From: CAYWPG01 sp964460035
Lineage (GTDB): Bacteria > Pseudomonadota > Gammaproteobacteria > Nitrococcales > AK92
Reading direction: 5' to 3'
Assembly (NCBI GenBank): GCA_964460035.1
Contig: CAYWPG010000017.1
Location: forward strand, 1 to 64,000
Length of the DNA: 64,000 bases
Shown piece by piece: positions 25,996 to 34,381 of the stretch. Position numbers and translations under genes: made by a program. Position 1 is the stretch's first letter, and each line of letters starts with the position of its first letter. The notes below the pieces were generated by a model. It saw nothing but the letters and a program-made list of their open reading frames with translations. It ran no database searches and was not told the origin of the DNA.

Positions 25996-26627
25996 AACCG
26001 CCCCCTATGAAGTAACAGAGAGTTCGAGCTCGCCGGGAGTTCCTGGCGGATAATCGAACGCGACTCACCAGCGGCCGCAAGCCGCGACTACAAGCGATGG
26101 TATGCGACTGGCGCGGCAGCGTGTCGTGGTAGCCGTAGCGGCCGAAAAGCCGCAGGGCCTGCCAAGGCGGCACGCTTGGATGCCCAGTTCGGCGTCAGCG
26201 CCGCGCCCTGTCCTGGCGATAAGCTGCGCTGGCGCAACCGTAAGCCGCACACGCTCCGAACAGTGTCCCGACCGCGCCTTGTCGGTATTGCATTCATAGC
26301 GACAAACCGCGCCACAACCGGCGCAAAAGTATAGCCTGTGCTTGGAATGCGATGTAAGGCCAGCCTGTTTCTCGGCAGCGCGTCAAAACCTTATCTAGAC
26401 GCCTTACATTTTCTAGTTTTCATGGACTGGCATGCTGCCATGCTTCCCTTGCGCACCTCTTCGTTGAGTACAGACGCACACACTGCCCTCTCAAACGTAG
26501 GCAAGCGCCGCGAATAGGCCTTAAACTGCAGTTCAGGCGCCTATCGCGAGCGGTGCCACGCAGCTTCTCGTTGCACCGCTGTCACAAGGCAGTCTGTGCA
26601 TGACCGGCACCGGGAAGAGAGGTGGCT
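25996..26627. other. 632-base gap between glyQ and an unknown gene
   Basis: No convincing gene. The left part should contain the glyQ promoter, but none stands out. A foldback is present: ATGTAAGGC (26352-26360) pairs perfectly with GCCTTACAT (26401-26409) across 40 bases and is followed by TTTCTAGTTTTC. That could be a terminator of a plus-strand transcript or an operator; I cannot tell which. Confidence 0.5.
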
Positions 26628-27197
26628 ATGAGCGAACTGATCATAGAACCTACTGCCAAAGCGGCCTGGCATCGCCTGGTAAAAGACGCCGAGCAGCGCG
26701 CCAGTTGCGAGCTGGGCGAAGCAAGCGAAAGCTACCTGGTTTTCCTGCTCATGCGGTATCTGCAACGCCCGGAAATCGTGCGAGCGGTGCTCGCCCTGAA
26801 TTTCCTGCGTGCGACTCAGGATCAGGGCCGCAGTCGCGGCGAGGCGCTTCAGGAAGTGGGAGATCAATGCCTGATCTTCGCCGGACTCTTTCCAGAGCAA
26901 GCCTATCGCCGGCGCGTAAGAGTAAGCTACTTCATCGAGCTGGGCCGTGCCGCCTACGATGCGGCCGCGGGTGAGCATAAGCGCGGTTACGCGCGTCTGT
27001 ATGCCGAGCTTGCCGAAACCTTCGTGCACCTTACCGATGTACTGCGAGCCTTGCGGGGTGCCGATAATCACCCAGTGCACGCAGCGCTGCTCGCCGCGGA
27101 GCATTGGTCGGAGACCGGCAGCCCCGCAGCCTTGCGCGAGCTTGCCCGCTATACGGATGCGATCCCCGTGGCGGGTGCGCCCACACGCCCTCAGTAG
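26628..27197 (+). CDS. Conserved-looking protein of unknown function
   Basis: The 189-residue product is not recognised. It is soluble, without a signal peptide or membrane helices, rich in Ala, Arg, Leu and Glu, and appears almost entirely helical. The middle (FYIELGRAAYD-like, here SYFIELGRAAYDAAAG, then LYAELAETFVHLTDVLRAL) has the look of a helical bundle. ATG 26628 follows AGAGGTGGCT and is preferred over GTG 26622. The codon pattern matches the neighbours. It stands alone, before a MITE-like element. Confidence 0.75.
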   Translation: MSELIIEPTAKAAWHRLVKDAEQRASCELGEASESYLVFLLMRYLQRPEIVRAVLALNFLRATQDQGRSRGEALQEVGDQCLIFAGLFPEQAYRRRVRVSYFIELGRAAYDAAAGEHKRGYARLYAELAETFVHLTDVLRALRGADNHPVHAALLAAEHWSETGSPAALRELARYTDAIPVAGAPTRPQ

Positions 27198-27296
27198 CGG
27201 CCACCGGCCTGTGAAGCAGGACCACCAGCCCGCAATCCGTTACCACAAGGTTTATGTGCTGTGCAGGCGCGAAACTCGTGTGCCCGCTCTGTTAGA

Positions 27297-27433
27297 CTAG
27301 GGTCTGTTCTCGCGTTTCGTGCCCGCTACTCCGACTGAGGCGTTACGCCTCCTGTGTGGGCAGTGTGCGTCGCCTGGCGCCGATGGGACGCAAACGTTGG
27401 TTCCGGCGTGAAACGGTTGAGAACAGCCCCTAG
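27297..27433. mobile_element. MITE-like element with inverted ends and CTAG flanks
   Basis: The left arm (27297-27323) and right arm (27405-27433) are imperfect inverted repeats: the outer 15 bases match at 14, then after a two-base offset 9 of 11 more match. Both ends carry CTAG, which could be a four-base target duplication as made by IS5-type transposases. The 80-base interior has no gene. It ends 36 bases before the next start codon. A structured mRNA leader is the alternative. Confidence 0.5.
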
Positions 27434-27469
27434 CACTCGCTTACAGCTCAGCAAATTGATGGTGATTTC

Positions 27470-28516
27470 ATGACCCAACGCCGCAAGGCCGTAGCGCTCA
27501 TTTCCGGAGGACTGGACTCGATGCTGGCCGCCAAGGCCATGCTTGAGCAGGGCGTGCACGTGGAAGGCCTGAACTTCTATACCGGTTTCTGCGTAGAAGG
27601 GCATACCCACGCGATTCGCAAGCGCGACCGCGAGCGGCAGAAACGGAACAACGCCTTGTGGGTCGCCGAGCAATTGGGCATCAAGCTCCACATCGTCGAT
27701 GTAGTCGAAGACTACAAGGAAGTGGTGATCAATCCCAAGCACGGCTACGGCGCGAATCTCAATCCATGCCTGGACTGCAAGGGCTTCATGGTGGCCCGCG
27801 CCAAGCGCTGGATGGAAGAGAACGGCTTCGACTTCATCGTCACGGGCGAGGTCATCGGCCAGCGGCCCATGTCCCAGCGCAAGGACACCATGCCCGTCAT
27901 CGCGCGTGAATCCGGTGCCGGCGACCGTCTGTTGCGCCCGCTTTGCGCCAAGTTGCTGCCGCCCACGCTGCCGGAGCGGGAAGGCTGGGTCGATCGCGAG
28001 CAGTTGTTCGACTTCAGTGGCCGCAGCCGTAAGCCTCAGATCGAGCTCGCCCGGCGCTGGGGGTTCGAGGAGTGGTCGCAGCCCGCAGGTGGCTGCTGTT
28101 TCCTGACCAACCCCCAGTACTCCAAGAAGCTGGCCGACCTTTGGCAGGCGCGAGGCGAACGCCGTTACGAGCTGGACGACATCATGCTTTTGAAGGTGGG
28201 GCGGCACTTGAGGCCGCGGCCGCACTTCAAACTCATCGTGGCGCGCGAGGAAGGCGAGAATCGCTACTTGCAAGGCTATCGCAAGCAGTACACGCACCTG
28301 GAAACCGTGAGCCACGGCGGTCCGCTGGTGCTGGTCGACGGTACGCTGGAGCAGGACGACGTCGAACTCGCCGCACGTATCACCGCCCGTTTCAGTCAAG
28401 GGCGGGAGGCCGATGCCGTGCGGGTCAGCATCACGAGCGCCGACGGCGATCGGCGCGAACTCGAGGTCAAGCCGCTCGCGCCATCGGAAGTGCCGCAGGA
28501 GTGGTACGTCGCTTAA
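27470..28516 (+). CDS. PP-loop ATPase, probable tRNA or small-molecule thiolase
   Basis: This 348-residue protein has an N-type ATP-pyrophosphatase PP-loop SGGLDS at residues 12-17, as in MnmA and ThiI. Two Cys sites, NPCLDC (C100, C103) and PAGGCC (C209, C210), are spaced like the catalytic pair of MnmA. The C-terminal part (about 225-345) resembles the RNA-binding domain of NFACT/DUF814 proteins. It is not MnmA or ThiI: there is no THUMP domain. A TusA-like gene follows 38 bases later, suggesting a dedicated sulfur donor. The exact substrate is unknown. Confidence 0.85.
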   Translation: MTQRRKAVALISGGLDSMLAAKAMLEQGVHVEGLNFYTGFCVEGHTHAIRKRDRERQKRNNALWVAEQLGIKLHIVDVVEDYKEVVINPKHGYGANLNPCLDCKGFMVARAKRWMEENGFDFIVTGEVIGQRPMSQRKDTMPVIARESGAGDRLLRPLCAKLLPPTLPEREGWVDREQLFDFSGRSRKPQIELARRWGFEEWSQPAGGCCFLTNPQYSKKLADLWQARGERRYELDDIMLLKVGRHLRPRPHFKLIVAREEGENRYLQGYRKQYTHLETVSHGGPLVLVDGTLEQDDVELAARITARFSQGREADAVRVSITSADGDRRELEVKPLAPSEVPQEWYVA

Positions 28517-28554
28517 GAGCCCGCACCCCGAAGGTGCAGGGCGGAGGTGTATGA

Positions 28555-28782
28555 ATGGCTCATCATGTACTCGATGTACAGGGCATGCTGTGCCCGATGC
28601 CGGTGATCCGGCTAGGAGAGAAGGCGCGGCAGTTGGCGCCCGGCGAAACTATCGAACTCGTCGCCACCGATCCGGGAGTGAATGCGGACATCCCAGCTTG
28701 GTGCCGCGTGCATGGACATCGCGTGCTCGAGAAGCGGGAGACGCCCGATACCATCACTTTCATTGTCGAGATCGGCGAATAG
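28555..28782 (+). CDS. TusA-family sulfur carrier protein
   Basis: This 75-residue protein has the family motif LCPMPV, with the sulfur-carrying Cys13, followed by the alpha/beta fold typical of TusA/YeeD/YedF proteins. It passes persulfide sulfur between enzymes. ATG 28555 is used; another ATG four bases upstream is in a different frame, and GCGGAGG precedes both. It is paired with the PP-loop gene, so it probably delivers sulfur to that enzyme rather than to the TusBCDE route. Confidence 0.9.
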   Translation: MAHHVLDVQGMLCPMPVIRLGEKARQLAPGETIELVATDPGVNADIPAWCRVHGHRVLEKRETPDTITFIVEIGE

Positions 28783-28917
28783 TCTCTTTCTTGCGTCTGG
28801 CCCCTTGCTCGACGCGGGCCAGACGCTCTCTATCCCTCCCCTACCCAATGCCCTGAACGGCGAGACGCTACCTTCCTAGCTAGTTCGCCCCAAAAACGTG
28901 CGCATGCACTGTCATAG

Positions 28918-28934
28918 CGCACCAAGGCGGTGCA
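28918..28934. promoter_or_regulatory. NtrC-binding site upstream of glnA
   Basis: GCACC-N5-GGTGC (28919-28933) matches the core of the NtrC consensus TGCACC-N5-GGTGCA exactly, with one outer base off. Its centre is about 98 bases before the predicted glnA start of transcription, a usual enhancer distance. Confidence 0.7.
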
Positions 28935-28997
28935 TTGCCCCGCTCCAGCGGACGGCATATGCACCGAAAATGCCCGCCAGGGCTTGTCTTTGGGCGC

Positions 28998-29013
28998 TGG
29001 CATGATTCGTGCG
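28998..29013 (+). promoter_or_regulatory. Predicted sigma54 promoter of glnA
   Basis: TGGCATGATTCGTGCG fits TGGCACG-N4-TTGC with the invariant GG and GC exactly ten bases apart. Transcription would begin near 29024. The NtrC box upstream supports it. Confidence 0.75.
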
Positions 29014-29023
29014 GTACCGAGAC

Positions 29024-29042
29024 GGTGGTTGTTCAGACCACC
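29024..29042 (+). promoter_or_regulatory. Stem-loop at the predicted 5-prime end of glnA mRNA
   Basis: GGTGGT (29024-29029) pairs with ACCACC (29037-29042) around seven bases and is followed by CTTTTCC. It would sit at the very start of the sigma54 transcript. It could stabilise the mRNA or act as a weak attenuator. Confidence 0.4.
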
Positions 29043-29066
29043 CTTTTCCTGATCGGAGGTCGAGGC

Positions 29067-30482
29067 ATGTCTCGCACACCAGCAGACGTATTGAAACTGA
29101 TCAAAGATGAAAACATCCGGTTCGTCGATTTTCGCTTCACCGACACGCGTGGCAAGCAGCAGCATGTGACTGTTCCTGCCAGTACCATCGACGAGGAAAC
29201 GTTCGAAAGCGGCAAGATGTTCGATGGCTCGTCCATTTCCGGCTGGAAGGGCATCAACGAGTCCGACATGATCCTCATGCCGGACCCGGATACGGCCGTG
29301 TTGGACCCCTTCTTCGAAGAAGCCACGCTGGACATCACCTGCGACGTAGTCGAGCCCAGCACCATGCAGGGCTACGAGCGCGATCCGCGATCCTTGGCCA
29401 AGCGTGCCGAGGCGTATCTGATTTCCACCGGCCTTGGGGACAAGGCTTTCTTCGGCCCCGAAAACGAGTTCTTCGTCTTCGACGACGTGCGCTGGGGGGC
29501 CGATATGAGCGGCAGTTTCTACAAGGTAGACTCCGAAGAAGCCGGCTGGAACACGGAGAAGGTCTACCCCGACGGGAACATGGGACACAGGCCGCGGGTA
29601 AAAGGCGGTTACTTCCCGGTGCCGCCGGTGGACTCGCTGCACGACTTGCGCGCGGCCATGTGTCTGGCGCTGGAGGAAATGGGGGTGCCGGTGGAAGTAC
29701 ACCACCATGAAGTGGCTACCGCCGGGCAGTGCGAAATCGGCGCGCGCTTCAATACCTTGGTGAAGAAGGCGGACGAAGTGCAGACGCTGAAGTACGTGGT
29801 GCACAACGTCGCCCATGCCTATGGCAAGACCGCGACCTTCATGCCCAAGCCCCTGGTCGGCGATAACGGCAGCGGCATGCACGTGCATCAGTCCTTCGCC
29901 AAGGAAGGCAGGAACATGTTCAGCGGCGATCTTTACGCCGGCCTGTCCGAGACGGCCCTGTACTACATTGGCGGCATCATCAAGCACGCCAAGGCAGTAA
30001 ACGCTTTCACCAACGCGTCGACCAACAGCTACAAGCGCCTGGTGCCGCACTTCGAGGCGCCGGTGCTGCTGGCCTACTCCTCGCGTAACCGCTCGGCGTC
30101 TATTCGTATTCCTTTCGTGGCCAATCCTGAAGCACGCCGCCTGGAGGTGCGCTTCCCCGACGCCACCGCCAATCCCTATCTGGCCTTTGCGGCCATGCTG
30201 ATGGCGGGCCTGGACGGGATACAGAACCGCATCCACCCGGGCGATGCGATGGACAAGGATCTGTACGATCTGCCGCCGGAGGAGGAGCGGGAGATTCCCA
30301 AGGTGGCTTTCTCCCTGGAGGAAGCGCTGCAGGCGCTGGATGCGGACCGTGCCTTCCTGACGGCCGGCGGCGTGTTCACGGACGATATGATCGATGCCTA
30401 CATAGCGCTGAAAATGGAGGAAGTGACCCAGTTACGCATGAGTACGCATCCGGTGGAGTTCTCGCTCTATTACAGCTGCTGA
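29067..30482 (+). CDS. glnA: Glutamine synthetase type I
   Basis: This 471-residue dodecameric enzyme makes glutamine from glutamate and ammonia. MFDGSSISGWKGINESDM near residue 50, GPENEFFVFDD and SGMHVHQSF are the conserved catalytic blocks. The adenylylation site Tyr is in LYDLPPEEERE near residue 395, so GlnE-type control is expected. ATG 29067 follows GGAGG; the frame is open further up but that part holds the promoter. It is regulated by NtrC and sigma54, judging from the sites upstream. Confidence 0.98.
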   Translation: MSRTPADVLKLIKDENIRFVDFRFTDTRGKQQHVTVPASTIDEETFESGKMFDGSSISGWKGINESDMILMPDPDTAVLDPFFEEATLDITCDVVEPSTMQGYERDPRSLAKRAEAYLISTGLGDKAFFGPENEFFVFDDVRWGADMSGSFYKVDSEEAGWNTEKVYPDGNMGHRPRVKGGYFPVPPVDSLHDLRAAMCLALEEMGVPVEVHHHEVATAGQCEIGARFNTLVKKADEVQTLKYVVHNVAHAYGKTATFMPKPLVGDNGSGMHVHQSFAKEGRNMFSGDLYAGLSETALYYIGGIIKHAKAVNAFTNASTNSYKRLVPHFEAPVLLAYSSRNRSASIRIPFVANPEARRLEVRFPDATANPYLAFAAMLMAGLDGIQNRIHPGDAMDKDLYDLPPEEEREIPKVAFSLEEALQALDADRAFLTAGGVFTDDMIDAYIALKMEEVTQLRMSTHPVEFSLYYSC

Positions 30483-30571
30483 TCGGCTACTATGGGAACG
30501 TCGTGGAGGCTCCTTATGGAGCCCTCCCCGTTCGCCTTGTGGCGGGTCATGGCTTTGTCTAAGCTGGTTTT

Positions 30572-31090
30572 ATGCGCTGCCGGACCTACCTTTTGCTCGC
30601 ACTGCTGCCCGTGCTGATCGGCACCAAGGTGTATCGATGGACCGACGAGCGGGGGCAGGCGCATTTCAGCGATCAGCCACGGGAGGGCGCCACTCAGGTG
30701 GAGGTGGGTGAACCTGTGGTGGTGCCCCCGCCTGCGGTGTCTTCTCCCGAGCGCCCACCGCAGCCCGAGCAGCAGCCGGAGGCCTATCGGCGCTTTCAGA
30801 TCGTGGCACCCGCGAGTGAAGCGACCATCCGCGACAACCAAGGCCAAGTCCCTGTATCGATTGTCATCGAACCGGCGCTGCGTGCTGGCCACGCCATCGA
30901 GATCCGCCTCGATGGCAAGCCCTACGGGACCGATCCGCGAACCCGATCGACTAGGTTTACGCTCAATAATGTAGACCGCGGGGAGCATCGCTTGACGGTC
31001 GTCGTGGTAGACCGGGAGGGGCGGGAACAGGCCCGCAGCGAAAGCACCTTCTTCCTTCACCGCGCGATCGTGCGTAAACCGAACCGCTAG
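30572..31090 (+). CDS. DUF4124-domain envelope protein
   Basis: This 172-residue protein has a hydrophobic N-terminal export signal (MRCRTYLLLALLPVLIG) and then the DUF4124 core VYRWTDERGQAHFSDQP. A Pro-rich linker (about 48-70) leads to a beta-rich domain with EIRLDGKPYG and VDRGEHRLTVVVVD, resembling small surface beta-sandwiches. Its role is unknown. Genes of this kind often lie between glnA and ntrB in Gammaproteobacteria, as here. Confidence 0.88.
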   Translation: MRCRTYLLLALLPVLIGTKVYRWTDERGQAHFSDQPREGATQVEVGEPVVVPPPAVSSPERPPQPEQQPEAYRRFQIVAPASEATIRDNQGQVPVSIVIEPALRAGHAIEIRLDGKPYGTDPRTRSTRFTLNNVDRGEHRLTVVVVDREGREQARSESTFFLHRAIVRKPNR

Positions 31091-31134
31091 CGGCGGCGTC
31101 GCGATCGCCGTACGCGCCGCGACGGGGCGTGCGA

Positions 31135-31151
31135 TGCACCAAAATGGTGCG
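31135..31151. promoter_or_regulatory. NtrC-binding site upstream of ntrB
   Basis: TGCACCAAAATGGTGCG matches the NtrC consensus at all but the last base, with a perfect GCACC-N5-GGTGC core. It lies 134 bases before ntrB and suggests autoregulation of ntrBC. Confidence 0.8.
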
Positions 31152-31284
31152 CGCCCCTATCGCAGTCGTCCCGTTCCGCCGTATTCTAGCCAAGTGCCCG
31201 GCTCTTAGCCCTTGCCCGGCCCCCGTATACGGATCCATTTCTACCGAGCCCTAACTTGGTTTAAATCTTGCAACGGGCGGCAAT

Positions 31285-32340
31285 ATGGCGACTTATACTC
31301 ATCCCAGCAGCGCGCTTCTCGAACATATGCACACGGCAGTGCTGCACCTGGATGCTGGGCTGGTGGTGCGCTACCTCAATCCGGCGGCGGAAATGCTCTT
31401 CGGAGTGAGTGCACGCCAGCTGTTAGGGCAGCCGTTCGTTGCGCTGGCAAGCGGCGCCGCGGATCTCCAGGCAGGAATTCGCCAGGCGCTGAGCACGGGC
31501 GTTGCATATACCGAGCGCGAGCGTCGCTTGGTCATCGGCCCACAGCAGGTCGTCACGGTAGACAGCACAGCCACGCCACTGCCGAACAATGAGGTTCTGC
31601 TGGAGCTCGTGCACCTGGATCGCCAGCTGCGGATTAGCCGCGAGCACAAGCTGCTCGCTCAAAACAAAGTGATCCGCGAGCTTATCCGCGGCCTTGCCCA
31701 CGAGATCAAGAATCCTCTGGGCGGTTTGCGCGGAGCTGCGCAGCTGCTGGAGCGTCAGTTAGACAGTGCCGATCTGGTCGAATACACGCGGGTGATCATC
31801 GGCGAGGCCGACCGGCTGCAACAGCTGGTGGACAACCTGTTGGGGCCGAACAATCGGCCACGCATACAACAAACCAACATTCACGAGGTGCTGGAGCGAG
31901 TGCGCCACCTCGTTCAGGCCGAGGCCAGGCCGGAACTGAAGATCCTTCGCGACTACGATCCCAGCATACCGCCGCTCTGGGCTGCTCCGGACCAGCTGAT
32001 ACAAGCGATCTTGAACCTGGTGCGCAATGCTATGCAGGCGTTGGGACAGCGCGGCACCATCACTTTGCGCACGCGTACCCAGCGCCAGTTCACCATCGGT
32101 GAGACCACCCACAGGCTGGTTGTGCGCGTAGATATCGTTGACGACGGACCGGGCATTCCCCCCGAGATCATCGAGACGATCTTCTACCCCATGGTAACGA
32201 CTCGTCCGGAGGGCAGCGGGTTGGGCTTGCCCTTGGCCCAGACACTGGTCAACCAGAACGGCGGCCTGATCGAGTGCACTAGCGAGCCGGGCAATACCGT
32301 TTTCACGATCTGGCTACCGCTGGAGGAACGCTATGCTTGA
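31285..32340 (+). CDS. glnL: Nitrogen regulation sensor kinase NtrB (GlnL)
   Basis: This 351-residue histidine kinase phosphorylates NtrC when nitrogen is low and is controlled by PII. It has an N-terminal PAS domain (HLDAGLVVRYLNPAAEML), then the H-box GLAHEIKNPLGGLRGAAQ, N-box NLVRNAMQAL and G-boxes DDGPGIPPEI and GSGLGLPLA. The start MATYTHP lines up with the E. coli protein. It has no membrane segments. It overlaps ntrC by eight bases. Confidence 0.97.
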   Translation: MATYTHPSSALLEHMHTAVLHLDAGLVVRYLNPAAEMLFGVSARQLLGQPFVALASGAADLQAGIRQALSTGVAYTERERRLVIGPQQVVTVDSTATPLPNNEVLLELVHLDRQLRISREHKLLAQNKVIRELIRGLAHEIKNPLGGLRGAAQLLERQLDSADLVEYTRVIIGEADRLQQLVDNLLGPNNRPRIQQTNIHEVLERVRHLVQAEARPELKILRDYDPSIPPLWAAPDQLIQAILNLVRNAMQALGQRGTITLRTRTQRQFTIGETTHRLVVRVDIVDDGPGIPPEIIETIFYPMVTTRPEGSGLGLPLAQTLVNQNGGLIECTSEPGNTVFTIWLPLEERYA

Positions 32341-33727
32341 GCATAATCGCGTGTGGGTAGTGGACGACGACCGTTCGATCCGGTGGGTATTGGAGAAAGC
32401 GCTGCGACAGCTGGAGATGGAGGTAGTCTCCTTCGATACGGCCGATGCGGCCCTGGCCAGGCTGGATCGCGAAATCCCCGATGTGCTGCTGACCGATGTG
32501 CGCATGCCGGGCGTGTCCGGCCTGGAACTGCTGCAGACCATAGTGCGTCGCTGGCCCGATCTGCCGGTGATCATCATGACCGCGCACTCGGATCTGGACT
32601 CCGCCGTCGCCGCGTATCAGGGCGGTGCGTTTGAGTACATGCCCAAGCCGTTCGATGTGGATGAAGTAGCGGAACAGGTCCGGCGTGCCATCGCCGCGCG
32701 CGAAACGAGTCCGACACTCAACGTGCCGGCGGAACCCATGCCCGAAATCATCGGGGAAGCGCCGACCATGCAGGAGGTGTTTCGAGCCATCGGCCGCCTG
32801 TCTAGCTCGAACATCACGGTGCTTATCAACGGCGAGTCGGGCACCGGCAAGGAGCTGGTCGCGAAGGCCTTGCATCGCCATAGTCCGCGTGCCGGCAAGC
32901 CCTTCATCGCGTTGAACATGGCGGCTATCCCGCGCGATCTGATGGAGTCGGAGCTGTTCGGACATGAGAAGGGCGCCTTTACCGGCGCCCAGCAGATGCG
33001 CCGTGGGCGCTTCGAGCAGGCTGACGGCGGGACCCTCTTTCTGGACGAGATAGGCGACATGCCCCCCGAGTTGCAGACGCGCTTGCTGCGGGTGCTTGCC
33101 GACGGGGAGTTCTACCGTGTCGGAGGCCATACGCCGATACGCGTGGATGTGCGTATCATCGCGGCTACTCATCAGAATCTGGAAGCGCGGGTGGCGCATG
33201 GGGAGTTTCGCGAGGATCTGTTTCACCGCCTGAACGTCATTCGAATTCACTTGCCGGCGTTACGGGATCGGCGGGAAGACATTCCCAGGTTGACGCGGTA
33301 CTTCCTGCTGCGTGCCGCACAGGAGCTCAATGCGGAGCACAAAGTCCTCCGCCCTGAGGTGGAACGCTACCTCAGCTCGCTGCCGTGGCCGGGCAACGTG
33401 CGCCAGCTCGAAAATACCTGCCGCTGGCTTACTGTGATGGCGAGCGGCAAGGAGATTCATCTGGAGGATTTGCCGCCGGAGCTCAAGAAAGCCGACGAGC
33501 GCGCAGAACGCCATACGGACTGGGAGACGGCGCTGGCCCGTTGGGTCGACCAGGCGTTCGCGCGTGGGGAGCAAGGCGTGCTCGCCGAAGCGTTGCCGCG
33601 TTTCGAGCGCGTACTGATCGAAACTACGCTCAACCGCACCGGCGGACGCCGTCAGGATGCTGCCAAGCTGCTGGGCTGGGGGCGTAATACGCTAACCCGC
33701 AAGATCAAGGAACTGGGTATGGAGTAG
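32333..33727 (+). CDS. glnG: Nitrogen regulator NtrC (GlnG)
   Basis: This 464-residue sigma54 enhancer-binding protein has a receiver domain with the phosphoacceptor Asp in LLTDVRMPG. The AAA+ domain has Walker A GESGTGKELVAKAL and the sigma54-contacting GAFTGA loop, and Walker B is GGTLFLDEIGDM. A Fis-type helix-turn-helix ends the protein (GGRRQDAAKLLGWGRNTLTR). Its likely sites are the two NtrC boxes in this window. Confidence 0.97.
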   Translation: MLEHNRVWVVDDDRSIRWVLEKALRQLEMEVVSFDTADAALARLDREIPDVLLTDVRMPGVSGLELLQTIVRRWPDLPVIIMTAHSDLDSAVAAYQGGAFEYMPKPFDVDEVAEQVRRAIAARETSPTLNVPAEPMPEIIGEAPTMQEVFRAIGRLSSSNITVLINGESGTGKELVAKALHRHSPRAGKPFIALNMAAIPRDLMESELFGHEKGAFTGAQQMRRGRFEQADGGTLFLDEIGDMPPELQTRLLRVLADGEFYRVGGHTPIRVDVRIIAATHQNLEARVAHGEFREDLFHRLNVIRIHLPALRDRREDIPRLTRYFLLRAAQELNAEHKVLRPEVERYLSSLPWPGNVRQLENTCRWLTVMASGKEIHLEDLPPELKKADERAERHTDWETALARWVDQAFARGEQGVLAEALPRFERVLIETTLNRTGGRRQDAAKLLGWGRNTLTRKIKELGME

Positions 33728-33815
33728 CTCCCGCAGCGAGCGCCTGCCGCCGGAACTCGACACTCGCGCCGCGTGAGCGCAGAATGCGGTCGTTCAAGCG
33801 CGACGGCTGTTACCC

Positions 33816-34298
33816 ATGTTCCACATCGTCCTCGTCAACCCCGAAATTCCACCCAACACGGGCAATGTCATACGCCTTTGTGCCAACACCGGCACCGAGT
33901 TGCATTTGATTCACCCCTTGGGGTTTGCGATGGAGGACAAGCACCTGCGGCGGGCTGGGCTAGACTATCGCGAATGGGCACGTGTGCGGGAGCACCGCGA
34001 TTTTGCGAGTTTCGTCGCGCAGGTACGGCCTGCCCGCATGTTCGCCTGTTCTACGCGTGGCACCAACAGCTACCACGAGATTGCCTTCCAGCCTGGAGAT
34101 GCCTTGGTCTTCGGTTCGGAGACATGCGGCTTGGGGGCGGAGTTTCTGGCCCAGTTTCCACCGGAGCGAATCATCCGCATCCCCATGGTTCCCGGCAGTC
34201 GCAGCCTGAACCTGTCCAACGCCGTCAGCGTGATTCTCTACGAGGCATGGCGCCAGAACGCCTTCGCCGGCAGCGCTGACGCGGAATCCCTGAACTAG
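33816..34298 (+). CDS. trmL: tRNA (cytidine/uridine-2-prime-O-)-methyltransferase TrmL
   Basis: This 160-residue SPOUT methyltransferase modifies the wobble base of tRNA-Leu isoacceptors. Motifs NPEIPPNTGNVIRLCANT, FGSETCGLG and PGSRSLNLSNAVSVILYEA form the knotted SAM site. The length is normal for TrmL, without extra domains. It converges on gpsA, with a large foldback in between. Confidence 0.95.
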   Translation: MFHIVLVNPEIPPNTGNVIRLCANTGTELHLIHPLGFAMEDKHLRRAGLDYREWARVREHRDFASFVAQVRPARMFACSTRGTNSYHEIAFQPGDALVFGSETCGLGAEFLAQFPPERIIRIPMVPGSRSLNLSNAVSVILYEAWRQNAFAGSADAESLN

Positions 34299-34381
34299 CC
34301 AGCCGCCTTACTCGTTCCCACAGTAGGACGCTTCCACAGGCCAGCGAGTAAGCCTCGGTGGGAGTGCCCACGTGGACACGA

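Noticed and set aside
28830..30236. Minus-strand frame of 468 codons opposite glnA
   Set aside because: Shadow of glnA; it would also cover the glnA control region.
30495..30530. GGCTCC/GGAGCC hairpin after glnA as a terminator
   Set aside because: Short stem, no U-tract, and the next gene follows within 90 bases.
34367..34378. CCCACGTGGACAC as a further parS site
   Set aside because: Only the central CCACGTGG matches; the flanks do not continue the palindrome.
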